From positions 46,146,276 to 46,210,275 of the forward strand of contig NC_087069.1 of the NCBI RefSeq assembly GCF_963678635.1: 64,000 nucleotides of DNA, in the 5' to 3' direction. Below, piece after piece: positions 44,187 to 55,696 of the stretch. Numbering within the stretch: position 1 is the stretch's first letter; the number at the start of each line of letters is the position of its first letter. The notes under the pieces were generated by a model. That model was not told the DNA's origin. It saw nothing but the letters and a program-made list of their open reading frames with translations, and made no database searches. The stretch comes from Symsagittifera roscoffensis. Lineage: Eukaryota > Xenacoelomorpha > Acoela > Convolutidae. Position numbers and translations under genes: made by a program.

Positions 44187-45237
44187 GGATTGTTTTATTG
44201 GCATACCGAAAGAATTCTTTTATTCAAAAACGTTTGAGTTAGACAGTAGTTGGCAGTTTGACAGTAGAAATTTACTTACTCTGCACGATAATTATGATCA
44301 GCATTCAATGCCTTCAGAGTGTTCCTTCAGCAAAATTGAGGGCATTGAAAACTTTGAGTTGGAAAACGTGGGAAAATCGGACGAAAATGTCAATGTTGAC
44401 CAGCTTCTCAAACTTAACGAGCCGTGCCTAAAGTGGAAAAACTGGAAAACAATCAAAAGAAAGTCGTCGACTATCGCTGCTAAATTCCCGTGTATCCTAT
44501 ATTTACAATGATTGTATACAATTAATGCTAAAACGGAGCATAACGAAAAACCCAATCAATTGTACGGTTCGATGTGCCAGTTATGGGTGACGGAAGTTCG
44601 AAACCAATATATAGCTTAAAAGAGCTAAATTAAGATTCTGAAAATTACAGTTCTTCTAGATGTTTTGCTTTTGGGGCATTGACAATTACTGATTTTATTC
44701 TAGAGCAAGATGCCAGAGGCGTTAATATATATCTTCAAATGTACCGAGCGATAATAATTTTTAGAAACAAAGAAGCATCGAAAAGTTGAGCAAGATGAAA
44801 ATAACGACTCCATACACGAATTTGAGGGCGATTTGAGACATGAAAATACAACTGAACGGAAAATGTCGGAATCTTAACTTGTTACATGCTAACGTAAGGA
44901 CAACCTTATCACAAAAATGTGAACTGTTTTTTTTAAGCGGAAAAGCTATGAAAAAAAAAACAGATTCAGTCAAACTGTTTGCAAAAAGGAGCGATAAATG
45001 GCTGATATTACTTGAGTAATAGCCGCAGATTTTTTGAATCAAATAATAGAAACTGGAGTCAGTTATCACGTATTAGAGTTTCAAATGAATCCGTATTTAG
45101 AAATACTGTCGTTGGACTTCAGCAGCCAATACGATATGCCCTGGAATCCGAGACATGATCCAGCATTTGATACACTGAAAAAATTTTTCATTTTTTACAT
45201 TTTAACTCTGAACGAAGTCTACAACGTAGCAACTTAA
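44187..45237 (+). pseudogene. NERD-helicase copy D, C-terminal fragment
   Basis: Open stretches match the unrecognised C-terminal region of copy A. LHDNYDQHSMPSECSFSKIE and LLKLNEPCLKWKNW (about 44280-44450) correspond to A's LLCSNEPYFKWENW. The far end, MPWNPRHDPAFDTLKKFFIF and LNEVYNVAT with stop (about 45136-45237), corresponds to A's WNLTHKPALEALNESFLFF and LNEVDNIST. The middle (44515-45030) is full of stops and shifts. Its upstream half is missing where the non-LTR element ends. Confidence 0.75.
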
Positions 45238-45239
45238 AA

Positions 45240-46313
45240 TTGAAAAGAGGGAGCGTTTAACTGGAAGCAGTAATCGTTTTAAAAAAATTAATTTTTTCTG
45301 ACAGTTACTTAAATTGTGAGAAACGCGTTGACCAAACTTGAAAAGCGAACTTGAATTTTTTATTATCAGAATACGTTTACTACCATCATTAGAAACAAAC
45401 AAGGTAGCATTTTAGTGTTTTAAGCTAATATCAAAACGTATTACAAACAGCAGTAATTAATTTTGATGAATCGCTTCATTGCAGCCGTTTTTCATATTGA
45501 CTCAAAACTTTATTCTTTTTATTCATAAGGATAGGTAAATTTGTTTAAAATGAACAATATTTTTCCGGGTTTCAAACTTTGACTTTTCAAATAATCTTCG
45601 CAATTTGTGTGTCGACCGTGGCTCAAAAACAGCTCCAATTTGATATAGGGCAGGCTAGTAGGAAATATGCAAGTTCTCCTAGAAGCTGAAACATCTATTC
45701 GTGGGTAAGATAACGTTTACTACTTTTATTAAAAAATATGTTTTAACTTTTTTTTTATTATTTTGAGTGTTTTGAAGTTTCACACTTTTCAAACTTTCCA
45801 CAAAATTTAATTGTTCATGTTATGCCTCAAAAACAGTTCCAACTCGAATAAGAGCAATTTACTAGGAACTATTTAAGCTGTATGAACTATGAAGTATACA
45901 CTTCATACGAAGCATATGCTGATATGGATGGAATTTTCTTCCACGTTGACAGAGTGGCGGATGATCAGTCATCACTGCGATTCCTGTGACGAAAGGGTAC
46001 CACAAGCGAATTGGTGACGTAGCAACTCACTCGAAATTTTATCGGAACTCGGGATTCCCTAACAAGTGCTAACTTCGCACTTCACAAACCACTAATGACG
46101 AACAACTAGTGATTGAAACTTTCTATAAACGACGATTTTTTTGACTCCTTGAAACGCCCTGCGGAAACTTTAAAGTTAACTAAAGCCCTTATAGAAATTC
46201 TTAAATTGCAAGTTTTTTTAGTTGAAAAAGTTTGTTAGTAACGTAAATACTAAACCGTCAAGTCAGGGCAGTGAAGATAAATCATCCGAGCATTAGATTT
46301 AAAAAACGCCCGC
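45240..46313. other. Gene-less stretch
   Basis: No supported gene or repeat. Composition is slightly less AT-rich toward 45900-46200. Confidence 0.4.
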
Positions 46314-46895
46314 TTACATAACACATTCTTTGTCACCCGTGGTATAAATAGAAAAAGAAAAAAGCAATGTTGAAAAGCATACGGTCCAAAGTTTTGTCTC
46401 TTCTTTCTGTGACTCAATTGGGTTGGTCGCACCTTCTGTGGGAGCAAGCTTCTCTGGAGAGAAATATAGAAAATCAGCGGTCATTGAGATGATGATTTAC
46501 GTCCCAAAAAAGTGATAAAAAATAGAAAGGCATTTTGTCTTATGCATCTCATACCAGCTAACAATTCCGAGTCTCTATTTTCGCTCTGCAGTTGACATTG
46601 CATTTGTTTGTGATAAAACGCATGAAGTCTTCTGCGCGGTTGGATTTTCTTGTAGGCACACTTTTGATACTCAAGAGGGTTAAAATTCCTTCACTCTAGT
46701 CAAAGCAAAAGAAGCAAAAAGGCTATGTTTTTCCTTAAGATAGAATTTTAACCTGCGATACTGGCCACTCGCATCGGAGAGGATAATAATGAAGCACATA
46801 CTATTCTCATGAACAATTAGTTGAAGTATCTAGAGAGCACCACTGCTTTCTAGTTGCCCCATTCGTCATCAAAGTAACGACGAAAAACGTAAATA
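46314..46895 (-). pseudogene. Unrecognised decayed gene, tandem copy 1
   Basis: On minus, pieces in shifting frames are conserved with the copy at 47007-47640: TRKSNRAEDFMRFI, then TADFLYFSPEKLAPTEGATN, then YTTGDKECVM followed by a stop at 46316-46314. The shared residues and shared final stop position show that minus is the coding strand and that this is the C-terminus of a real protein. A TATA-like TATAAATAG on plus lies inside this coding match and is not a promoter. I do not recognise the family. Confidence 0.5.
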
Positions 46896-47006
46896 TTATA
46901 GAGAATGATTTATGTTTGTCAAGTGAACAAGTAGGTCAGGACAAACAAAATTAGGCAGTAAGGATAAAACACAGCATGCACTAGGTTTAAAAAAGAGCCA
47001 TATACT

Positions 47007-47640
47007 TTAGATAACACATTCTTCATTAGCCGTGGTATAAAAAAAAGTTGAAAAGCAATGTTAAACAGAGCATTGTCCAAGGTTTCGTCTCTTCATTCTT
47101 TGACACATTTGGGTTGGTCGCATCTACTGCGGGAGCACGCTTCTCTTGAGAGAACTAAAGATAATCAGCGGTCAACGATGGTTTGACCGCCATCAAAAGA
47201 CGGTGAAAAAAACATCCTTGAAAGGAACACTGTCCTACGAATCATATATCAGCTAACAATTCCGCGTTTTTAATTTCTCTCCGAAAATGAAATTACGTAT
47301 GTTTGCTGATAAATCGCACAAAGTCTTCTGTGTAGTTCGATTTCTTTTTGGGCGCATTGTGCATACCAACTTTTCCTTCAATCTCGTCCAAGCGCACATA
47401 GCACCAATAGAAGCTAAATCTATCCTTAAGTTAGAGCTGCAACCTGCGTTATTGGCCAAACGCCTTAAAGAGAATAATATTGGTGCACTTAATGTCATCA
47501 TACACAAGTTTTCCATGTAGGCAGATTGCACCAATAATCTCTAGTGGCTCTCTTTGTCGTAGTAGGCGACCGAGTAGGCGAAATTATTAAAGTCACCGCC
47601 GAAGATGAGTGGTAATTGTCGACGCCGGAAACAATCTCGC
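47007..47640 (-). pseudogene. Unrecognised decayed gene, tandem copy 2
   Basis: This copy lies about 693 bp from copy 1 and is in the same orientation. It starts with RRRQLPLIFGGDFNNFAYSV (about 47630-47570). GGDFN is typical of endonuclease/exonuclease/phosphatase-fold enzymes, including non-LTR element endonucleases. It then reads LDEIEGKVGMHNAPKKKSNY and TEDFVRFISKH (about 47390-47290), then EKRAPAVDATNP, and ends YTTANEECVI at a stop (47009-47007). In-frame stops and shifts are present. GGDFN is missing from copy 1. Assignment to a retroelement endonuclease is possible but weak. Confidence 0.45.
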
Positions 47641-50600
47641 AGTTACGGGCACCAAAATTGTGGCGACTAATTTCAAAAAGACATCAGCTAGACACATAGG
47701 CTAAGCTTCCTAAGATCGCGTGACTGGTTGTTCCATCCTAGTAGTGAGATATTCACTGAATCGGGACTAAAAAGCCCCATTTACGATGTTTTTGACACCG
47801 TCACTATTTTCGTCACAAAACCTGCATCAAACCAACCAAAAACAAAACAAAAAATGGCATCAAATCAGCTCTTTTCGTAAAATATTACGCATTGTAGAAT
47901 TCATCCTCAGATTAGGTCCTAAGTTCCGTAATTAACTTGAAACAACACTTAGAACCGTCATATCTTCTGAGCTCGCAAAAACAACAAAAATAAAAAATGC
48001 TTCTTTCAAAAAAAAAGTAGTTAATGTCAGATATTAAATTGGTATATTCTGAGAATCATGTCGGAAATTATGAACTAAATAAGTCCCTTTGCATAACTAA
48101 CCCTTCATCAGTTCGGATGGTCTGCGCGGGTCTACAGGTCGTAACAACCGTCTTTCTGAAATCGAAATAAGATCAAAACACCCTATCATACCTGGTGTTC
48201 ATCGCGATTAGTGAAGCTATTCGTAAATCATCTGCATTTTTTGTATGAGCACCTATCATGTGCTAAATGTGTTTCGTCATCCAGTCGGATCATGCCGTTT
48301 CGAAACTAGGGTACTTTTTTGCATTATTGAATTTAACTACGTCTTGTGCCCTAAGAGTAGTTTGAAAACTTTAATGTCCGAGCTGCCTTTCGAGCGTACA
48401 GTATACCGCCCATAACTTCGGTTTTGACACCTACTGACCCTTTTATGAAATAATTTGCCGGAATTCCGAGAGAGTTTGGGCAATTTTTTCAGTCATTTGA
48501 TCACAAAGACCAACCGCGCAAAATTTTTACGGTCTATGGACGTTGGTTTTAGCTGATCTAGTGGAAAGCCGATCAACAATCTGGTTCGAGGTTAGAGGGA
48601 ATTTTGTCGGAGCAAAGGAAAAGCTTTTCCTATTGACTCGAACTCAGAATGATCTTTTCTGTACAAATAAATATAGAATGGAAATACATCACTTTGTCAG
48701 CATGATGCCTCGTAGTTAAGGCTTGTACGTTGTAGTGGCAGTATTTTATTTGATTCTCACACCACGTAAAATGATTGAATAACTTCTCCAGACAAATTTC
48801 TTTCCTGTAGACTATTCTTTAAATACGCGTCCTGTTTCTCAGTGGAAAAAGATTCCGCGAGTGTTACTGTAGTCGCAACGAGCCAACCCTCAACCATCGC
48901 AAGCGCTGTATCCGGGCACAGTTTTTTTTTCCAACATCATTTGGATTCAGTGGTTACGAGAGTACATGTCCGCTCTGAACAAACGCCATAAGTGGCACAC
49001 ACCAATCGAGCAAAACCTCCAGTCCGTAGATTTTGTTTAACTTGTCGAAGAAATTAGCAAGTATCGTAACCCCTATCTATGGCCAAGACGCAACGGCTCT
49101 CTAAGTTTTTGGCTGCTAATTTTTGTCTTTCTTGATAAACCTTGTTTCCAAAGTTTTGAAAAAATTATTATGCTCACTGTAAAAGTTGATATTTAAATAT
49201 GCGTTTTGATTTAGAAACACATTTTTTTTTGCATATATTTTTTGTTAAATGGGTTGAAACTAATTATATTCATCGGTTTTTTCGTACGATAATTGTTAGA
49301 ATTTAACAACACAACCGATCTACGATCTAAAGACCCGAGCCCGAATAGAGGTAGAGATTAAATTGGACATCTAAATTTGCTAGGGAGGTGACCCGTCCTA
49401 AAATGCAAGCAATCATGATCATTAAAAACTAAGGTCCCTATAGCGGTTGCTCGCAAAATTCAAGAACAGCATGTAGGTTGATTTTTGAAAAAAATTTGAT
49501 CTATAATTTATCCAGTTTAAATGTTCTTATCTTTAACTCAGCAATTTTTTTTTCAAAATTTCACAATTTCTGACTATGGTGGGTCAAAACAACTAAGATT
49601 TGATACACTTACCTTTCACCGCTCAAATCAAATAGATTCTCAAATGCAGGATATCAATTTCGTCATTAATGTTTATAGTAGATAAATAAGAAAATACAAT
49701 AAGGGTTGACTATCGGATGCTAAAGGAAATGCATATTTCTGAAATAAGTTTCAAAATTTTAAAAATGGTGAAATGATTTATTTCAGGCAATGTTGCAAGC
49801 AAAATATATTTGTCAGACCATATGTACTTAAAAAGTTCTTCTAAAAAATTAAATTGTATGCAAACTTTGTCTCAAAATTGGCAGACTACTCTTTTTTATT
49901 TAACTTTGTGTTCCAACTTCTTGCATTTTTAATTTATTGGTTTAAATTATACGGAGTAACACATACAAAAAGGAAATTTTTTTTGCCTAAATAACTGAAA
50001 TGCGCTTATCTGTAGTGTTTGAAAAACTTGAGGAAGACAAGCAAAATTACGAAGAAGACACGCAAAAGACACAAATGAGCTCTGTCATCCCAATTAGTTT
50101 TTGATCCATGGAAGTCTCTTTTTCGGCAAAACTGATCTTTTTGATTGCCATAGATATTGATTGCCATTGATTCCATAACACAAAAATTGCCATAGATATT
50201 TGAATAAAGCCATCAAGACTCCGTATATTTTATACTGAAATATATCGTCATTCAGAAATAATTGGTCGTTCGTTTCTAATAGTTTTGACTTCAACTCAAA
50301 GTATTCGGTGAAAATTTAAGCAATTCAAAACTGTCTTCATTTCACGGTTACTACGAAAGCAGTGGAGGTATATGCAATTTTGTTTTTGTGCAAAGCAACG
50401 ACGAAATCTCTAAATGGCTCGGCTTCTTCATATGATCATTGTTCTATCTGAATTGGGTCACTTACCGTTTTGATTTGTTGAGTACGATGTTTTCTGTGAT
50501 GTAGCAGAGCTTCATTTTTTCACGTCAATATAAGACTATGCTTTAAGGATTTTTCACTGGGCCATAAAACGAAAATTTGAAAGAAAAAAAATACCGCTTG

Positions 50601-51770
50601 TTGAGTCCAAGTCCGATTTAGTTTTTTTTTCCAAGCTCAGATTCTTTAGAAAAATCAATAGCTTTCTTATACTATTTTATTGAATATCAAAAGAACAAAA
50701 CTACAAAATAAATTTTTTTAATTTCTTTTTATTGGATATCAAAAAAAACTAATTGATTAATTTGCTCTACTTTGCAAAGCAAACAAATAATAGTCAAGCA
50801 GCCAGTCCTTTTGAAATCTTTCATAAAATGATTATCAGAACACCTGCAGTTGAATAATTTGGTTAGCAACTAAATTTTTTAAAGTAGAAAAAAAAAAACT
50901 TTAAGGAAGAATGTCAGAAGAATATCCAATTTAGAAAAATTCTGGAGATAGAGAATGACATAATTTGAATAAAAAAAATGTTCTAGTTTTGGAGTGTCAG
51001 AACTTTTGCAAAATTAAGTAATCAGTCAAATTAAGTTGAGTACGTTTTTCCGTGCAGTTTTATGATATCTTTTTTGTTGGGTTACTTGCTTTTATGCAGG
51101 CTTGCAAAAGCTTATTTAAACCAAGTTTAAGCTATGAAAACCTATGGTTAACTTAGTTGACTTTGAGAATCACAACTTCCTAGCATTCAAAAAAAATTAA
51201 AATATTTCACAATCTGTTTATGATTTTTTTTTTCGTTTTTCTTGTCATTTTTCGATGGACACTGTTTTCAATTAGCCAAATTGTCCAAAATTGTCCAATG
51301 TGCCTAATTTCCTTTTTTACGTTACGACCTTTTTACCACACCACACACAAAAAAACGAAACTAATTTGAAGAAAAATTGTGTCGTAAAATTTTGTGCCAT
51401 TCGCACAGTGTCCGAATATCCTCTTTTTTCTCTATTGAAACAAAATCTGAAAACTATTCTATATTAACGGCAAAAAACCGCAAAAGAATCGAGATTTATT
51501 GACGACTCACAACGCTGGCCGTGACCAGGGGGACTAAAAATCTAGTTAATTAACGATTACTTTAGACTCTGGCTACAGTGACATTATCAAATATAAATCA
51601 TATGAGCTATTAAAATAAAATTACTGAAAAACCATCAAATTTCTTCAAGCACCCATTGAAAAAAATCTGCTTCTCAAAACCGAACTCTCACCTTTTTTTC
51701 GAAATCTTTCGTTTTATCTACAACACATTTCATCCATATTTTGTTGTTATTTTCAGCAAGAAATAATTCA
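47641..51770. other. Long gene-less AT-rich stretch
   Basis: I see no gene, strong repeat or structure in these 4.1 kb. Short frames have chance-like composition. Confidence 0.4.
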
Positions 51771-51775
51771 AACTC

Positions 51776-51900
51776 CAGGACAAAATATGATGAGGACTAA
51801 AAATGCGTAGAGTTTAACAAAATTTTTCTATGCTTCTTTCTGCCATATTTGGACTAATGATAAAACCTTGAAACTGGTCGATTCGTTTGGTTCATAAATA
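51776..51900 (+). repeat. Dispersed repeat pair, copy 1
   Basis: The segment CAGGACAAAATATGATGAGG ... CCTTGAAACTGGTCGATTCG matches 52277-52400 (CAGGCCAAAATATGATGAAA ... TCTTGAAACTGGTCCATTCG) at moderate identity, about 500 bp apart in the same orientation. Confidence 0.6.
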
Positions 51901-52276
51901 AATTAACACATAAATAAATTAACATAAATAAATAAATTATATCAAAAGGCTCTGTTTGCTTGCTTTTTGAGCCAATGTTTTTAGCCGACTTTGAAGGTTT
52001 ATTTTTTGATCAATGTTTTTGCAAAAAAATGCATGAAAATTCTGGATTATTTCTAAACATTTTGGTGTTCATCATTTTTTGTTTTATTATAACAAATAAC
52101 AAGAGAAATTAAATTTTCAATTTCATGTTTTATGTGTAGTAGCTTGTTCAGCTCACAATGCAAAAAAAAATTTAATGAAAATTGAAAAAAGACGAGAAAA
52201 AAAACATCTAAGTTATTGAAAAGTAGCATCCGAACTCGGCAAGTTGTTGTTGTCTTCTGCAAAAACAGTTGTTTTC

Positions 52277-52400
52277 AGGCCAAAATATGATGAAAATTAA
52301 TTTTGCGTAGAATTTGACCAAAACTCTCTATGCATCTTTAAGCAAAATTCGAACTAAAATTAAAATCTTGAAACTGGTCCATTCGTTTGGTTAATAACAT
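52277..52400 (+). repeat. Dispersed repeat pair, copy 2
   Basis: Partner of 51776-51900. The sequence between holds TAAATAAA-type simple repeats (51895-51945). Confidence 0.6.
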
Positions 52401-52842
52401 ATACCTACTTCAAAAGCACAAATAATCTTGAAGAGAAAGAAATTTTGCAAATAAAGGTTATTGAAACACCCTGTATAAAAAATTTGTATTTTTGATCAGC
52501 TGTTGCTACAGTTGCTATCATTTCCGAAAGAACAAAATGAAGTTTGTTTTTATTCTAACTTTTGCAGAAACTGACTGAATCTTTACGCTCATTTTTTTTT
52601 CTTCAAACCAATTACAATTTTATTTTATTATTCTTAAAGCGAATTTTGTTAAGATAAATCATCGACAAGTCATTTTAACTACTTCTCACGAAAAAACGTG
52701 ATTTCATGCAGCGATCAATTTATGACAATTTTGCAAACTATTATTTTAGAAATTAGTTTTGGTGATAAAACTGCATAAAGTATTGTTACTGAGCCCAATT
52801 CAAAACAAAGGGAAAATGTGTACAACAACACGTTTGCAAAAA

Positions 52843-53054
52843 TTATAATTTGCGTCCACCTTCACATAACATGTTACAGCTAATGACGCAGATCTGGTTT
52901 TTATGACTTCAATCACGGCATGAGAAAAACAAACTGCTTAATTTATGGCTTTAACTTGCGTCCAGCTTCACATAACATGTTACAGCTAATGACGCAGATC
53001 TGGTTTTTATGACTTCAATCACGGCATGAGAAAAACACACTGCTTAATTTACGG
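52843..53054 (+). promoter_or_regulatory. Two tandem 106-bp upstream modules of copy B
   Basis: Each unit carries TTGCGTCCA(C/G)CTTCACATAA, then CATGTTACAGCTAATGACGC, AGATCTGGTTTTTATGACTT and CAATCACGGCATGAGAAAAA. The two are almost identical, so this doubling is recent. The same words occur upstream of copy A (26461 and 26841) and at 38929. Confidence 0.65.
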
Positions 53055-53199
53055 TAAAACCAGTTTTAAATTCAACTTTCTTGTAATGTTTTACCAAGAT
53101 GTTCAACGTGTTCTTTTCATTTTTTCTGTTACTTATCGGTTTTATTCATTCTTTTATGATTACAGAATGATGCGTACGTTGCCTAGAACATTTTAAAAG

Positions 53200-53585
53200 C
53201 CAAACTCAATCTCTGAGATCACAGTGCGCAAAATTCGAAATGTTTTTTTTTCTGCGAGAGTTTTAATTTGCGACCACCTTAATATAACATGTGACGGCTT
53301 TGACGCAGATGAGAATGACCACATGTGAAAAAAATACTTATGGTAATTATGCTAGACTGATTTAAGACGACATGAGAATAAAAATATGCTAAACTTATGG
53401 TAAATAAGCTTAATGTTCAATTTTCTCAGTGATATTTTACAGCACTTTCTCAGTGATATTTTATAGACTGGCCAAAAACTTAACAACAAAACAATGCTTA
53501 AAATGAGATTCTTTTGCATTTTTGAATCAGCGACGTGTTGTTTTCATTTTCTGTATTATTCATTGTTGTAAATCAAAGTTTCAAA
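53200..53585 (+). promoter_or_regulatory. Proximal upstream module and leader of copy B
   Basis: AATCTCTGAGATCACAGTGC is followed by TTGCGACCACCTTAATATAA and CATGTGACGGCTTTGACGCA (53268-53308), then TTTTTGAATCAGCGACGTGT (53518-53537) and the ATG at 53586. The order equals that before copy A, so this is the likely promoter. An in-frame ATG at 53535 would add 17 hydrophobic residues, but copy A has no counterpart. Confidence 0.55.
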
Positions 53586-54825
53586 ATGGCGGAGAGTTGC
53601 TTTCGTGATTTTTATCAAGAGCTCGATGGTTTTGAGCTGGACATGCCCGGAAGACAGAGAGCTCTTTTCAGTGACAACGAGACCCTCCTGAGAATGTTGC
53701 GATGTCAATATAGTAAATGGGCTGACGCAGGACCAATAACTTCAGTTCCGATTGCCAGAATCCCAAGACTGTTCCTGAAAAACATCCAGATGAGCCCCGA
53801 GCTGCAAAAAGATTTCAAATCTCTTCAAAAAGGCGAGGAAGGTGAAATAAAAGTCTATCGGTTACTTATGGAGAACTACAGAGAATTTTCAAGAGGCGTC
53901 ATTGTATTTCCAAATATAAATGGACGAGAGATTTTTAGCACCCCATCGGCTCAAGTTGAAATTGACATGGTTTTAGCGCATTCAGTGAAAGGAGTTTTTC
54001 TGTTCAACATAAAAGCTCAAGGAGGGAAGGGTTTGACGCCACAAAAAATTAAACAGGATTTCACAAAACATTCGGCCTTTCTTCGAATGCTCATGCAATA
54101 CGGCTACAAAACCACCTCGGAATTTCCTCCAATTCATTTGGTTTACTGCCATCTCTATGATGACAATAAATGCAAATTTGAGCGCGAAATAAAACTTGAT
54201 CAGAATGATGTTAAAATTCTTATTTTCAGCAAGACGGACTTAACTGTTGAAAATTTTATTGCTACTTGGAATCAGAATTTGGCTTCAATTCCCGATTTAA
54301 GTCCCAAATTATGGGAGAAGTTTGAATTGTTCGTTGCTCGATTGGTGACATTAAACTCTATTGAAGGCTCACTTGAGTTAATTCATGATCAAGTTAGTTC
54401 ACACTATATTCAAGCGACCAATAAGAACAAGACGAACTTTGAAGACTTTGTAAATGATGGAGATACGAAAACGGTGAATATTTTGAAGGAAGCCTCGCTG
54501 GTAAAATCTCGCATTAAAGGAAAAGAACGCTTCATTATGTGGACAGCAGATCAATTGAAAATAATCTCCATTGTCGTTGAGCATTTGCAGGATCCTAGCA
54601 GAGGGGGGCTAAGACTTGTCGTTCAAGGGTGCAAAGGATCTGGAAAAACAATGCTTTTAGTATATTTTGCTAAAATAGCGGCCAAAATTTTTGCAATGCA
54701 AAATTCGGATCAAGATTGCAGAGGTAAAGTGCTTGTGGGCAGTGGCGATTGGATCAGATATCGTTTTCATTCAGATCAGATGCGTAATTTTCTAGCATCT
54801 TCGGGTGACATTGTCTGCAACTTGG
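53586..54825 (+). CDS. NERD-helicase copy B, first exon (intact)
   Basis: 413 uninterrupted codons start MAESCFRDFYQELD. An N-terminal region (1-80) of unknown role precedes a NERD domain: GEEGE (83-87), VEID (124-127) and KGVFLFNIKAQ (135-145). The usual ExK of this PD-(D/E)XK family reads NIK, as in copy A. A linker is followed by a superfamily-1 helicase start: WTADQLKII (319-327, Q-motif-like) and Walker A GCKGSGKT (348-355). The exon ends at G54825 before GTTAGT, the same junction as copy A, and should continue into a Walker B exon that I cannot find in the window. NERD-helicase fusions are best known from prokaryotes, where some act in anti-phage defence; a nucleic-acid surveillance role here is inference. 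Intact coding next to dead relatives suggests it is the live member. Confidence 0.85.
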
Positions 54826-55354
54826 GTTAGTTCTCCAAAAAAATTTAATCAAAAAATTACGGTTCAACTAGGAAACCAAATGCATTTTGCTTTAGAAAAT
54901 GTAAGATATGTTTCTTTCAAATAAATTTAAGTAAACGCCCGCTGCAGACATCTCACTTTAGGCAAAATAAAATTTGGCTTCAAACCATATAAAACTGAAT
55001 AGGTAGTTTTTACAGAAGGCTCAAAATTTTCAAGATAGATTTTTATTTAGTAACTGAAACAAAATTTACTTACGGACAATATTTTTTTTAAAGATGGTAG
55101 TTAATAATCTTGTTGTTTGTGTGCGTCTGTTTATCAGGAATTTCAGTTAATTTTAAAGTAAATTTTCCAGCCCTTTAAGTCTGTTCAATTGTTTGGCATG
55201 AGTCCAGTTTAAAAACAAATCGCGTACTTTGTTGAATTGAAAGATTTTTTGATCACATTCACCTCTGAAAGTTGAACCGAGGGTTAACAAACTTTTTGTG
55301 TAACAACTTTTTGGGGCACCACATTGCCCGGGAACATTCATTGAACACACCCAT
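54826..55354 (+). other. Start of copy B intron
   Basis: GTTAGTTCTCC is the donor. The first 100 bp resemble copy A's intron (AAACCAAATGCATTTTG). Polinton-derived sequence begins at about 55355, so either the intron is very long or the gene's 3' half was lost. Confidence 0.6.
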
Positions 55355-55551
55355 GTTCAAATTTGTTATTCGCCTTTGAAAATTGGTGCAAATTTCCTGT
55401 AAAGGCCACGGTATCTTTCCAACGGTGCTTACTTTTTAGTTTTTTTTCAATAATCTTGATAACTTGAACTCACTTGGAATGATACAAATTTTTCGATAAG
55501 TTATTATTCAATAGAACTATTTCACATTTTATACGAGCATTCATACGAGCA

Positions 55552-55608
55552 TTTCGGTCACAGCGAAATAGCTTTTAATACGAGCATTCAAATTCGCTGT
55601 GACCGAAA
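55552..55608. other. Perfect 16-bp inverted repeat
   Basis: TTTCGGTCACAGCGAA (55552-55567) pairs with TTCGCTGTGACCGAAA (55593-55608) around a 25-nt loop. Copy 2 of the duplication keeps only the right arm (about 58556), so the left arm was added to copy 1 or lost from copy 2. Confidence 0.75.
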
Positions 55609-55682
55609 ATAAGCGATAATTCCTAGCATTTTAGAAACAAATGTAACTGAGTCCAGTTAGTAGTAGATGTTGAGGCTAAAGT

Positions 55683-55696
55683 GGGGGGGGGGGGGG
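55683..55696 (+). repeat. G14 homopolymer
   Basis: This is a run of 14 G. The matching site in copy 2 (about 58648) has six. It is a likely slippage or assembly-error hotspot. Confidence 0.7.

Noticed and set aside
46340-47190. TATAAATAG plus short plus-strand frames at 46367 and 47058
   Set aside because: The TATA falls inside the minus-strand protein match, the ATG would lie upstream of the expected transcription start, and minus-strand motifs are better conserved.
53535-53585. Upstream in-frame ATG that would give copy B a hydrophobic N-terminus
   Set aside because: Copy A lacks it; homology and the shared ATGGCGGAG start at 53586.
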